Shown in pieces: positions 35,164 through 46,512 of a stretch of 64,000 bases of DNA. Below the pieces are notes generated by a model. The model was not told the origin of the DNA and searched no databases. It saw only the letters and a program-made list of their open reading frames with translations. Source of the DNA: Galerina marginata (Eukaryota; Basidiomycota; Agaricomycetes; Agaricales; Galerinaceae); assembly GCA_023014335.1 (NCBI GenBank), contig JAECYW010000001.1, forward strand, positions 4,216,001-4,280,000. The letters run 5' to 3'. Within the stretch, counting starts at the first letter, position 1. Each line of letters starts with the position of its first letter. A program made the position numbers and the translations under genes.

Positions 35164-37791
35164 TTAAGGCTGCAGTGGGGATCTGCATCCGAACGAGGTA
35201 GCAGCTCCCGCTTGCTGGAAAGTGGCCTTGATGGATTCTCCGGCTCCCCACATGCCCAGGCAGGCCATGGCCATCCCGCCGAGGAAGAGGACAAGGTTAA
35301 ACAATTTGAAAAGGACTCGTCCACCGAATAAGCCCTGGATAGAATACAATTATTTGACGAATTGTAAAGGACGAATAGGCGGGCTCACCCTCTTCCAGCG
35401 CGACCAATCGTGCCAGGTATCAGTTCGACATCCAGCACCAGTACCTGGGACGTATTCTCCGTCGGCACCCATGGCGTCGGTGATGACGTCGTATCCGAGA
35501 CGGAGAAGCGGTGGGAAACTGTAGGTGAACTGCATGATGGCGATGGCGGCTATGAGGCCGGTAATGGTCTGCACTTGAGGGATTGCAGAGCCGACGATGA
35601 AGGCTTTCGAGTTATTCATACTTCAGTAGGGCTGTGTGTGTAAGAAGTATAATTATAAATACATACCGAGGACCCAATAAACACAGACACAAACTAGAAA
35701 AATCCGATTGGTCAGTACGACTAGCATTGAGACTTATCTCTTGAAGTGCATACTTGTCCAAATAATGCGACCTTTCGGCGTCATGAGCCTTGGGCCTTTC
35801 ATGTAGCCCTCAATGAAATTGATGTAGAAGACCTCTTTTATTTTATACGGTCAATACTGGTGTCATTTGGACGAGAGGAGGGATTGCTCACTAATCCCAA
35901 TGTTTCCGTAGAGTCCCGCGGCGATAATTCCAGTAATAAGGGAGATAACGTTGCCTAAGAAGTATCGTCGATTAAAAATGTACGGAGACGCTCGTAATAA
36001 GTTCCTGGTTTTACCTAGTGTTTGCCAGGCAAACTTGCTAACACCTTGGAAGGCCAGTGGAAGAGTAAATTGTCCTTGGAACGCCTGAAATCCACGAAGC
36101 ATGTGAGACGATACCTAGCATAGTCCAAAAGTAGCTAACTACTCACGTAGACGTATGCGCCGTACATGAGGTATGCCACAAATATCAAGGCTTGAGCCAC
36201 GGTCTGGGCCCATAAACGATCAATACGAATTCTTGGACTTGCCTCAGTGACCTACCATCCCCTTCCAGAAGTCCATGGGACGCCTCATCTCGGCCATCTG
36301 TCCCAGATGTATTAGGAATAGAAAATAGCAAATTCAGACGGCCACAAACCATCTCAGGGAAGATCATAGCGCCGCCGTAAGCAAAAACCTTATCTTGAAT
36401 TTAGATTTAAAGTGGGTTGGATAATGATAAAAAAAATACCATGTTCATAATACCGTTAACCTGGAAGGTAGGTAAGATTTCGTGAAGCATTACATATCAA
36501 ATGGCCACTGCACCTGTTTGAACAACGGGAGTGTAGCAAATTTGGTGGTTACGACAGGTCCTGGGTCAACCCCTAAAGACGTTTTGGCTGCAGCGAAGTT
36601 TGGAGCGCTGTGCGCTACGAAGCCCATGGAGGTAAAAATGACGATCAAATTGAGCCTGCGATGCGCAGTTAGTTGTGATCAATTTAAGCTGCAATATTAG
36701 CTCACCACACGGCACTGTTTGCCAGCCAGCCATAGTTCTAATTTTAGAGATGGTTATCGGTCGGAAATAACTTGAGTGTGAGCGGAGCAGAGTGTCTTAC
36801 TTTAAGGGTACGAATCTGCCCAATGACCAGACCTACAATAACCCAAATCACAATGCAAACGGAGAAGCAAAGCTTTTGGGGTGCGTGAGATTTGCCATGA
36901 AGTTATTTATACTGGACGAATCTTCACCTTGAAGCTGACGATTTGTGAGAGACCTTGACCGTTGCTGAGAACAATTGTCGCGACCTAGATAAAGGAGCGG
37001 CGGCGGGCGTGAGTGAGGACGCCGTAGGTGACAGTCAGCAATGTACCCACGTTTACTAATAGCTGAATACTCTGGAGGATATTGACGATATGGCGAGCGG
37101 TTCTTCCGAAAATACGTTCCGCCATGTCGGCGTACGTCTGTAAGGGATGTCGGACCGAGTCCAGACGAATGTACAGCCGCCATAAAATGAGACCGGTGTA
37201 AAGTGCCATCAAGCCCACTGAGCACAGCGTTAGGGCAGTATTTCAGGTAGAACTTGGTGCACTTACTAACGAAGTACAAAACGATACCTACGCGATGTGG
37301 GGATTTAGCAAAGTCGGCGGGTCGCCATTGTCGTATTACTCACCAGGAACCCACCCAACCTGAGAAATAGCAAATGGTGCGTTGAATGGTCCTAGAATAT
37401 CTGTCGTGATCAGATAGAAAATGGAGGCCCATGACGCTAAGCGCAGAGCGCGAGACGCGTTTGCGGCTTCCTCCTGGTCCTCAGTCATAGGCGGAACCTG
37501 AGCCGCTTTCGAGACGTCGACGTTCACGTTCTTCCCTTTGTGATCGGAGAGTCTGAAAAGCCACCCGGTCCATTTCGACGCGTACGGCTTGTCCCCCTCT
37601 TCCTCCAACCGCTGGATAGCCGCATAGTAAAGGTAATCTTCGAACACAATCTCCTTGCCGCCAGTACCTGGTTCTGGTGAGACGGATTTCGAGTCGTGGC
37701 CATTCTTCTCGTTGTCGTACATCGGCTCAGCGGTAACCATTCCTGGTCCGTCCTTTTCCTTCAAACCGAGAATGTTTACTTGAGTGGCCAT
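35164..37791 (-). CDS. Amino acid transporter, Aa_trans (AVT-like) family
   Basis: Minus-strand gene with about fifteen exons, roughly 590 aa. A hydrophilic N-terminus (residues 1-125) is followed by the first helix at SWASIFYLITTDILGPFNAPF. Family hallmarks follow: SVRHPLQTYADMAERIFG, NVGTLL...VLSNGQGLSQI, IFTSMGFVAHSAPNFAAAK, AYGGAMIFPEM, MAEMRRPMDFWKGM, VAYLMYGAYVY, FVGSAIPQ-like IVGSAIPQVQTITGLIAAI and a last helix at LVLFLGGMAMACLGMWGAG. About eleven membrane segments are expected. Such proteins move neutral or other amino acids with protons across the plasma or vacuolar membrane; substrate cannot be told. An upstream in-frame ATG at 37827 is an alternative start. One donor, after GTACATTGCTGACT near 37033, would be GTCACC, which is unusual. 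Confidence 0.88.
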
Positions 37792-37827
37792 GATCAAGGC
37801 GGCTGAGGGAAGGTCACACCGATTCAC

Positions 37828-38520
37828 GGAATTTGGTCGACTTTATATCTGGGAATGGGGTGAGAAATACGACATCGACCTTGTGGAAGAGATAGAGAAC
37901 TATTATTAGCGCAGCTTTCTTTTAATAGCAGGTCCAAAAAAGACTTACAGTAAGGATAACGGATCTGGAGAGGAGCACCATTCACGACTACAACGATCAT
38001 GACCAAGAATCGTTATCGATTGTAGCCTAGCTGGACCCCACAACCCCGAAAGGTGGAGACTGACTGGGACAACGTATCATATTAGACGGGCACATGAATA
38101 AAGCATTACTCACTGAAATAAGCTTGTGGGTAAACCCAAGGGATGTCCGCGAAGCACAGGTAATTAATTGCACATGAGTGTATTCCTAGATGCTGCGCAG
38201 TTACCGACTTCCGGTCGACATACGACATCCGAGTGTACAATATGAATTTTCTGGCTATTTCGGTTGCTGGCTGGGCATATATCATGAGCAGTGGTGCGAA
38301 TGGCGCAAGATAGTTGGGCGGCGAGCCAAATCTTCTGGGGATCCTTTCGTTCTAAACCAACTCTTCGACTGATTGGCTGGCGGATTGGCCGACTGGTTGG
38401 GCGGGGTAGCTCATAATATTACAAAGTAAAAAACGGTGATAACATTTAAAGCTCTAGTATCTAGGGATGTAGTGTATCAGTAGGATATCTAAGTAAGAAC
38501 GGGGTAAATCAAGGCTTATG
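37828..38520. other. Upstream region of the transporter gene
   Basis: Lies between the transporter start and the end of the F-box/LRR gene. At 38371-38402 there are repeated ATTGG-type boxes (GATTGGCTGGCGGATTGG), i.e. CCAAT boxes in the transcription direction of the minus-strand transporter. No gene seen. Confidence 0.4.
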
Positions 38521-40257
38521 CTAAATTGGGCGCCAGTGCGCTATCGATATCATCTTGCGTAGAGACGAAAGGCAAGGTTCCCGCTCGGGAGGGCTGCCGA
38601 CGGCGGAGAAGGAAGTTCGTTCACCCGGAGCTAGAACGAGCTGGCCAACGAAACACCAATGCAGTGCGCGGAAAGTCCGAGCGTAGGCGTTAGCGATATC
38701 CGTCATCTGCTCGGCATGCCAATTCTCCCAGGCGAGCCGCCTCATGCTGATTTGTTGGGTTAAACCCAAATTGTAATCGACGTCTTTGCCTTGATACAGC
38801 TCGAATTCAGCGTGGCTCAAGTATTTTGAGACGTCGAGGTCGGCGGGTAGAGCTTTGGTCGAGTAATAGTCGCCAAATCTCGGAGCCAGCGGATGAACGT
38901 TCGTGGTGTAGGTGTCGTGTGAGAAGGCCAGTATCTCCAGGCTGCGAAGGGGTGAGAGACATTGGAGGATGGTCGTGTGATCGACTTCCCAGGTGCTTCG
39001 GAAGCCTTGATTACCGGCGGATAGCCAAAGACGGCGAAGAGTGGTGAGGGAGGCAAGAGCACGTAAAGAGTCCTCAGGGAATTCGGCGGCCTCAGACACG
39101 AGGTGGAGGGAGGTTAAGAAATCGAAATTCTGCTGCAAAAGAGGGAGAAGCGATTGGTCCATGAAAGTCGGGCAAATCGGGTGTTCGATTTGTACCGTTT
39201 CCAAGTCCGAATTTCTGTCGAGGAAAGTAAGGAAATCGCGGTAAGAATGATCGTCGGCGTTGCGGTTTATCCAACATAAGTGTTTAACGGTGGGTATGTT
39301 GTCCCGGAAGCGAAATAGTATCCGCGTAGAAGGCGAGGAGTCTATTGTGAGTGACTGAACCTTCGTATTCTTGCCGAGGAAAAGGTTCAGCAACCTATCG
39401 CTCTCGCAGGATATCTTGTCCAGAGTCAATGATCGAAGGTTTGTAAATGTCGTGATATTTGAGTCGATCTGAAAATCGTCTTCTCTCAAGGGTCCCGTCC
39501 AGATCAGTTGACGTAGCGTAGGAGCCACGCGGCAGAACAGGGTTCCGAAAAAGTCGGTAGACTGGGCTTGTGGCCGAGCAGGTAACGAGACCTCGAGAGA
39601 CAGGGTTTCGAGTGGAAGTGAGTTTTTAGCGGCAGGTGTACCGACGTGCGGCTCATGTAGGACGCCTTTCAATCGGAGGTTCTTGATCTGAGACGATTGG
39701 AGGGAAGATAGAATGATGGACGGGAAAATAAGAGGGCAGTCCCAATTGAGGATATGGAGATTCGGCAGGGAAGAATCGATAACCCCAAAAATTGATCGCG
39801 AAAGACGTTGAAGAGGGATCTCCTGCGTCAGCGACTTGGCCAGCAGCTCCCCTTCGTTTGACCTAGATGATACTGTTAACTGCCTGATGCAGTGAGGAAC
39901 GAATGCCGTGGACAGCGCTTGCCCGCCTATAGGACATTGGTACGAACTGTCACAGACCTCCAGCTCAACGCTGTTAAACAGGGAGAGTGCGGCGAGGCGA
40001 AAGCAATCTCGATCAACGAAAGCCAATGCTTTGAGGTCGGCCCTTGATAGAAAACGCGTAACGTGGGCGAACAACTCTATGGGGATCTTGAACATGGGAA
40101 ATCCTGAGGTGGTGTTGTGGCCGCCATGAACGCGGTCGAACGTTAAAGGCGGGATCCCGAACTTGAACATGGGGTCGTGATGCGGACTTCTATCCGCAGG
40201 AAAGAGGACCTGGTCGAGGTGGTACGAAAGGAAATTCATAGCTGTAATGCGCGTCAA
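38521..40257 (-). CDS. F-box/LRR protein, intronless
   Basis: Single 578-codon frame. The F-box lies at about residues 53-90 (FPMFKIPIELFAHVTRFLSR, then ADLKALAFVDRDCFRLA). The remainder is leucine-rich (for example LRSLTLDKISC and VQSLTIDSSPS), suggesting LRR-like repeats for substrate recognition in an SCF ubiquitin ligase. The stretch before the F-box (1-52) is unusual in length; a second start at the MFKFGIPPL methionine (residue 30) is possible. It is not obviously a close relative of the F-box pair in units 3 and 4. A TATA-like box lies 38 bp upstream of the first ATG. It is divergent from the dehydrogenase gene. Confidence 0.8.
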   Translation of the reverse strand: MTRITAMNFLSYHLDQVLFPADRSPHHDPMFKFGIPPLTFDRVHGGHNTTSGFPMFKIPIELFAHVTRFLSRADLKALAFVDRDCFRLAALSLFNSVELEVCDSSYQCPIGGQALSTAFVPHCIRQLTVSSRSNEGELLAKSLTQEIPLQRLSRSIFGVIDSSLPNLHILNWDCPLIFPSIILSSLQSSQIKNLRLKGVLHEPHVGTPAAKNSLPLETLSLEVSLPARPQAQSTDFFGTLFCRVAPTLRQLIWTGPLREDDFQIDSNITTFTNLRSLTLDKISCESDRLLNLFLGKNTKVQSLTIDSSPSTRILFRFRDNIPTVKHLCWINRNADDHSYRDFLTFLDRNSDLETVQIEHPICPTFMDQSLLPLLQQNFDFLTSLHLVSEAAEFPEDSLRALASLTTLRRLWLSAGNQGFRSTWEVDHTTILQCLSPLRSLEILAFSHDTYTTNVHPLAPRFGDYYSTKALPADLDVSKYLSHAEFELYQGKDVDYNLGLTQQISMRRLAWENWHAEQMTDIANAYARTFRALHWCFVGQLVLAPGERTSFSAVGSPPEREPCLSSLRKMISIAHWRPI

Positions 40258-40294
40258 GACGGGGGAAAAGCGATACCGATGATAAAAGAACGCA

Positions 40295-40301
40295 CTTTAT
40301 A
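40295..40301 (-). promoter_or_regulatory. TATA-like box of the F-box/LRR gene
   Basis: TATAAAG on the minus strand, 38 bp before the start codon at 40257. This spacing implies a very short 5' leader, which is why confidence is limited. Confidence 0.35.
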
Positions 40302-40715
40302 CACGAATGTCGGACAAGAAAGAGGGTCCTTCCGCGCAGGGTAACCAAAGCATGCAGGACGTCAAGATAAGAACCCGCTAAAGGAGATGAACAAGGGACA
40401 GGTATCGCTTCATATCGTCGCCAGCAGGCGGCGATGAAAATTTCCGTCAGTCATGCCGTGATAACTGAGCGAATGGTCGACGCTGGTGGCCTCATTGGTG
40501 CGCTTGACAACGCACACGTTCCGCCCTCATTGGGCCGAACCGATCTAATCCGACGTAGTGGGCAAGATAAGAAAACTAAACATGAATGAATTGGAGATGC
40601 CTGATACATACAAGCAACATAAACGTACCTCAATAACCTTCGAAAGTGTCAAATATTCCGGTATAAACCTGCAGCATGGAATCTGCGACTCGGACCCGCT
40701 GGATGTAGGAGATTG

Positions 40716-40743
40716 CCAATAGGATACATGGACTGTATATAAG
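40716..40743 (+). promoter_or_regulatory. CCAAT plus TATA-like boxes before the dehydrogenase gene
   Basis: CCAAT at 40716-40720 followed by TATATAAG at 40736-40743, on the strand of the gene starting at 41011. If used, the leader would be about 230-250 nt. Pyrimidine-rich sequence (TTCTTTCTCTACTCTTGCC) lies just before the ATG, as is common in fungal genes. Confidence 0.35.
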
Positions 40744-41010
40744 AGAAAGGGAGAGTATAAAGCAGTCAAAAACAAGAGAATTTCAGGAGGCCAAGTCGCT
40801 TTTCCTGCGTAGAGCTGCCAATGGATTTGACGAGGAGGAAGAAAAGTCGGTTGACGGGCTTTTCGCTGCTTTTCGGTTCATTCGGATCACATAAGCAAGG
40901 CACGGGTATCCATCCGGCTAGAAAAGAGCGTGCCGGATCTCCGGTAATCTATAGGGGCTCCAGGCTCCAGCTTGTGAACGTCTGAAAATTCTTTCTCTAC
41001 TCTTGCCACG

Positions 41011-42214
41011 ATGGCGAATACCACTGCTCGCACATACACAATTGCTGTTCTTCCTGGGGATGGAATTGGTGTTGAAGTCATGCCTCCTGCCCTGAGGTGC
41101 TTGGAAGCAGCAGCAAAAGGATTCGGATTTCAATTTGAATTTCGACACTACGATTGGGCGTCGTGTACCTACTACCACAAGCATGGAACGATGCTCCCGC
41201 CCGACTGGAAACAGCTTTTACAAGCTTGCGATGCTATCTACTTCGGTGCAGGTGCGTAATTACATTGTTTCTATGCAAGTGTATTGAAAATCCTTTATCT
41301 CCGCAGTTGGCGATCCCGCGACTGTGCCCGATCACATTTCCTTGTGGGGAAGTCTCCTGCTGTTCCGTCGGGAGTTCGACCAATACATTAATCTTCGTCC
41401 GTGCCGCCTGATCGACGGGGTAACCTCACCGCTAGCCAATCGTGATGGAAAGCCGATAGATTTCGTCACGGTGAGAGAGAATACGGAAGGCGAATATAGT
41501 TCTATTGGTGGAAGGATATTCGAAGGCACCGATAGGGAAACCGTTATTCAAAACACGGTATTTACTAGGATCGGAGTCGATAGGGTCATACGCTACGCGT
41601 TTGAGCTAGCGCGTAGCCGACCTGCAAAGAAGTTAACGTCTGCGACGAAATCAAATGGAATTTCGATAACGATGCCTTACTGGGACGAACGCGTCGCTGA
41701 AATCAGCAAGGAATATCCAGATATCAAGGTGGAGAAATACCACATCGACATCCTCTGTGCCCATTTCGTACAGAGACCGCATATATTCGACGTAGTTGTC
41801 GGCTCCAATCTTTTTGGCGATATCTTATCCGACCTTGGACCTGCATGCACCGGCACAATTGGAATTGCGCCATCGGGGAACCTAAACCCTACGGCGAAGC
41901 GAGGCGACGACGACTCAAAGTGGATGCCCAGTCTCTTTGAGCCAGTTCACGGAAGCGCCCCTGATATCGCTGGTAAAGGCATAGCAAACCCGGTAGGCAT
42001 GATATGGGCGGGTCAAATGATGCTGGAGCATCTCGGCGAAAAGGAAGCTGCGGCCGCTATGATGAGCGCCATAGAGAAAGTACTGAAAGACGCTAGAGAC
42101 GCTCAGTTGAGGGGAGAGTCGGACCTTTTGACGCCTGATATGCACGGAAAAGGGACGACTGAAGGACTGGGGCGGGCAATCGAAAAGGAAATTGAAAAAT
42201 TAGCACGTTCATAG
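41011..42214 (+). CDS. Tartrate/D-malate dehydrogenase (isocitrate/isopropylmalate dehydrogenase family)
   Basis: Two exons, 41011-41251 and 41307-42214, give 382 aa. The intron (GTGCGT...CGCAG) splits a valine codon. IAVLPGDGIGVEV opens the NAD-binding fold. HYDWASCTYYHKHGTMLP and FGAVGDP...PDHISLWG are typical of the TtuC tartrate dehydrogenase branch rather than LeuB. FVTVRENTEGEYSSIGG carries the substrate-binding YSS; DILCAHFVQRP and VVGSNLFGDILSDLG supply the metal-binding aspartates; FEPVHGSAPDIAGKGIANP is the cofactor-binding loop. The family oxidatively decarboxylates tartrate or D-malate with NAD+ and Mg/Mn. Length fits (about 350-380). A pogo-like transposon starts 62 bp after the stop codon. 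Confidence 0.88.
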
Positions 42215-42276
42215 ATAGGTACCGTATCGTTTGCTTGAAAATCGCGTATGCTTCCGCAGAGATCTCGTCCCTACTA

Positions 42277-44960
42277 CAGTACACTTTCTCATAATGCATA
42301 ATGCCGGTGACGGAATTTTCTTATGCATTACGAGATTTATGCAAGATGGAAATATGTCACAATATGTGACTACAAGTGACCCGCTACAAAGTGTGACAAA
42401 CGAGAGCTGTAATTCACTACTGACAACCGTCCCTAACGATAAACGCATCAAGAGTGGATTGGGTAGACTTGAGGAGGTCTTCACGACGCAGGAAAATGCG
42501 GAATTGACGAAGATGCTTGTTTAGATCAAGGGAAGTCGATGAATTTCCATACTTTAAGCTGAGTTTTTCGAGTTGGTCGCAAAGCTTGATGGTATCGGAG
42601 CGAGAAACTTTGGAAGACTCATCATCCTCGTCATCAGAGTCGTCGTCTTCGATTTCGATGATCTCGCCCTTCTGGATGGCAATTTCATGTTGAACTTGCG
42701 CCACGATATCCTGGTCCGGATTGGTAAAATCGTAGAGGGGATCACCAGCGGTTTTCTTTTCATGGACTGAATCAACAAGGTCATCCACAGTCGGCAGCTC
42801 GCCAAAAATTCGGTTACGCTTCTTGAGTTCTTCAACAGAATCCATCAGCTCTCTCTCAACATTTTCGGAATCGGATGGCGCCGGTCGAGCAGGCAGCCGG
42901 ATGACCAATTTCGGACGTAAACACGAGGCAGACAATTTCTGAAGTGCGGCTTGAGCAGCAGCCACGTCTCCTTCCGCATCCATCACGGCTTTGAAAGCAG
43001 GTCGCCAATCGTCGTCTTTGTAATGCTCGCCTAGGTGCTTTTGGAGCTTATCTTCAGCCTGCGGAAGCGTCATTTCACTTGTTGCAAACTCTCGGAGGAT
43101 ATTCCATGCATCAGGATCTGCCCGAGACCCCAATGCTGGATTCAAAGCCGAATTCGATGAACTGGGATTGGTAAGTCATTCAGGCTGTTTTCATATCAAA
43201 AAAATGACCAACGTACTTCAGGATATCTGTGTGTTTCCAACAGTTCCTTATTGTTTCCTCGCTAACTGCATCCCAAGCCTCTTTTGCCATCTTCATCCCC
43301 TCAACAAGGTTGAGGTCAAAGATATTCTCTGCACCCTCGTCATCACGGTCGATTGCACGTAAGCATAGTCCCTTTCGGTAATGAGCCTTGAAACACCTGA
43401 TGATTCCTGCGTCAAGTGGTTGAACAAATGATGTTAAATTCGGCTCAAAAAATTCAATATGGACGTTTGTTGGTTCGTAATCAATGTAATGGCCAGAAAA
43501 ATTATCGAGGGTGAGGAGGATGTGCCGCTTCTCGCTGCGCATCTTCATGTCAAGCTGTCGAATAAATCTAATTTTCATTTAGCCTTGTTTTTCGTCCCAT
43601 GGAATTGAAGGTCGACGTACTCGTCAAAGATTACTGATGTCATCCAAGCCTTTTTATTGAAACGATAATAAAAGCCTTGTTGCTCCGGTGTCTGACGTCC
43701 AAAGCACCGCGGGCGTTTATATTTCCCGATATAAAGAAGAGCTAATTTCTCACTTCCATCCGCATTGCAGGCAAAGCCTAATGTTATGCGAAATTTCGAT
43801 TTCTTTTTTCCACTCTGTTGCTTTGTCCCGAGCCCGCGATCAGGTGGAGCGCTTTGAATGGACAAGGTTAGTCAACATTACCTAGAGTTGTGTCAAAGAA
43901 ACTTACAATGGAAGCAAGGCGCTCTCATCAAAATTGAATTGGTCTTGGAGTTTATACGACGCGGTAACCATCTGCATGCGCTTTCTTTCTGCCTCGACCG
44001 CCGCAAGATCCACTGAACCTGCCTCGCCGTGTCGTCTATGCTCTCTGATCTTGTGTGCTCTGCAAAACGGGGCAATCCAGCCATCGCCTTGAAGACGCTC
44101 ATTCTCCGGGACATTGAAAAGTTTTTCGAAGCGTCTTCTTTTTTCTCTGAGCATGGGGCCATTAACAGTCTCACCTTTGTCCTCCATGTGCCGGACCCAG
44201 AGATAAAGTGCACGCTCAACATCAGGCCGAGTCACCACTCGCTCTCGCTTGGAAGAAAGCGCATTTGGATATGCCTGGGCCCGTGCCTCGACCTTCTCGC
44301 GGTCCCTCAGTTTTCGGGAGAGAGTTGCCTGTGTAAAAATCAAAGCCCCATCTTTCATGGTCCCAAAGTGCTTAACAATGTCCCCCTGGGATGCAGCTGG
44401 GTGCTTATCAACGTAGGTGTAGACCGCAAGCCAGTCGGCAGTTGTAAGGTTTTCTTTGCATTTCTTTACAGATTTTGCTGATGTCTTTGGCACGTCTTTG
44501 ACTTTAGGTGCCTTTGGCTGTCGGTTATACGGCTTCGGTTTCTCTCGAGGCTTACGAGTTGGTTGAGAATCTTTAGGCATCGTTTCGGGGGGGTTGTGAG
44601 CGAGTGATATGCATCGAGAGGAACGTTACCACCAAAAGATATTTCTTGGAATTTACTGGAACAACTTGCTCGCCACCTCCTGAATCCCTATCAATAATAT
44701 TTCTACATTTAGGGGGAATTTTGAGCCCAGCGCGCTCTAAAATGCATTTTGTATTGCGCCCGTTGATGAAATAACCAGCCCGCCACCTCGGCTGTGAGAT
44801 ATGGCCTCCATCTGATAATGCATATCGACCGATTTGGCCTATGCATTATGCATTATACAGTATGCATGATTTTACCTGCGAACAAAGTTGGTTTCACGAA
44901 AAAGCTATGCATTGTGAGAATTATGCATTATGACGATATGCATTATGAGAAAGTGTACTG
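42277..44960 (-). mobile_element. Complete pogo/Tigger-like (Tc1-mariner superfamily) DNA transposon
   Basis: 2684 bp bounded by matching inverted repeats that start CAGTACACTTTCTCATAATG (42277 onward, and in reverse from 44960). TA sits directly outside both ends (42275-42276 and 44961-44962), the target duplication of this superfamily. The single gene it carries has an unbroken spliced reading frame. The 3' side of the element (44800-44950) holds several extra TATGCATTATG motifs, probably subterminal binding sites. Long similar ends, a clean TA duplication and an intact transposase suggest a young, possibly mobile copy. Confidence 0.9.
42417..44580 (-). CDS. pogo-like transposase (CENP-B-type DNA-binding and DDE domains)
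   Basis: Four exons (44580-43907, 43851-43621, 43567-43217, 43161-42417) join in frame to 666 aa. The N-terminus is basic. A CENP-B-type helix-turn-helix region spans about residues 85-185 (DVERALYLWVRHMEDKGETV). The DDE nuclease has its first Asp in QFNFDESALLPF (about 218), the second in LLTLDNFSGH (about 324), the third in SFVQPLDAGIIRCFKAHYR, 31 residues later (a DD30D spacing). The C-terminal part has an acidic run near EIEDDDSDDEDDE and ends in QSTLDAFI, a PCNA-binding (PIP) box-like motif. It would cut and paste the surrounding element. All key residues are present, with no stops. Confidence 0.9.
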
Positions 44961-44962
44961 TA

Positions 44963-46512
44963 GTCACGTACTGTATCAGCAATTTTCCTTCCTCTAAGTC
45001 CGAACAAACTCTCACCTCGACGGCAGCACAACACGAAGAGGACGATGGACGACCAGTCATTAGGTAGCAAAGAACAGTCTATGAGGAGCACGCAGAACCC
45101 AAAATACATCAGGGTCCTGCTGCGAAAAACTTCAAAAGTGATTTCTCGTAAATCACAATCATGTTGATCACGCGTCTGATGGGGCCTGAACATCACATCA
45201 TCTCACCCCTTGTCGGCATCGCGTGCGTCGGGCGTTGCAATTGGTGGATGTACTTGTCGTTCAGGCGAGGTAAAGACACTGGTAGTGGGAAATCTTCGGT
45301 ATGGGAGCTTACAATATCAAGGATTAACCCTCGTGTAGTCTACTTCCGCTCAGAAAAGACAGGATATGAGACTCAGACCCAACTCTCTTTTGACGCCTTT
45401 CCAAGTTCCAACTCATGCCAAAATTTAAGGGAGTCTTTGAAATGGAGCTACTCGTATCAAGGTTATATCTCGTCCCCGATATAGGGCGGCCTTCTCGATC
45501 CAAGGAAGTCCTTGAACTAACAATGACCGTGTGCTATTACTCGAGTAGACAGTCCTATGACGAGCTTCGGGCCCTTCCTGGTTATGTAAGTCGAAAAAGA
45601 GATCCGAGTGGAATGTATGCTCACTACAAAATACGCCTAACGCGTACTCTTTCAACGAGCGCTTAATTGACGTACTTACCCCACCATAACTGCGCCATTT
45701 TCATGTATACCGAATACTAATCCACCCTACGTTTCATTTACATTCTGAAATTTTTAGGTCTTCGTACAATCTGCACTCGATTCCTGTTCAGTTATCGAAA
45801 TACCAAAACAGCCGTTATCTCAAACTTGTCCGCATCTGCCGACATGGTCAAGTGGATAAAGCAAAATTTCGATCAAATAAATGAGTGTCAGTTTGGCAAG
45901 GCTAGAATTGTACCGAATATCTATCATTTATTCCACAAATTCCACATTCTTTTACTGATAAATTGAGATCAACGACCATCAAATTGTGCGATTGGAAGTG
46001 TTCCTGAAATATGGAACATTTTAAGGACACACTCGCCTATTCCGTTGTTCGGGAATTGGCGATCAGCCAAAGTCACGAACCCATTGTTGTACCCGGCGCT
46101 TATTTGGACGTACAGCGCCTTATTTATTGGGAGACGAACTTCTCTACATGTATCTCGGTACATGATGGGTGTTGTTGACTGGGTAGCACGGAGTTTAACC
46201 ACTTTCTTGAAGAAATATCACCGTTCGCGTTAGCTCAAACACAGGAAATTTCACTCGTGGAAGGTTTCTAGACGTTTATCTCCTCAGGGAATGAATGGTG
46301 TTGATGCAAAAAGTAACAAAACTCGACACCATAGCTTTAACCACGTTGGCACAATTTCCAGTGCTGCGATTGCCCAAGTTGAATCAGAGACTGTGAATTA
46401 ATCTATGTACAATCCCAAGTTCCAAGATGTAATGAGGGCTGCAGAATACATCACGCCTAATCACGTCCGTTCCGACAAGAGTAAGACTGAACAAAATCTA
46501 ATACTAAAATCA
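44963..46512. other. Intergenic stretch, no recognised gene
   Basis: Frames of up to about 107 codons exist on both strands (for example plus 45161-45484), but none has a start context, splice pattern or motif I recognise. A minus-strand frame at about 44921-45196 contains a hydrophobic stretch (LMYFGFCVLLIDC). Nothing more can be supported. Confidence 0.4.
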
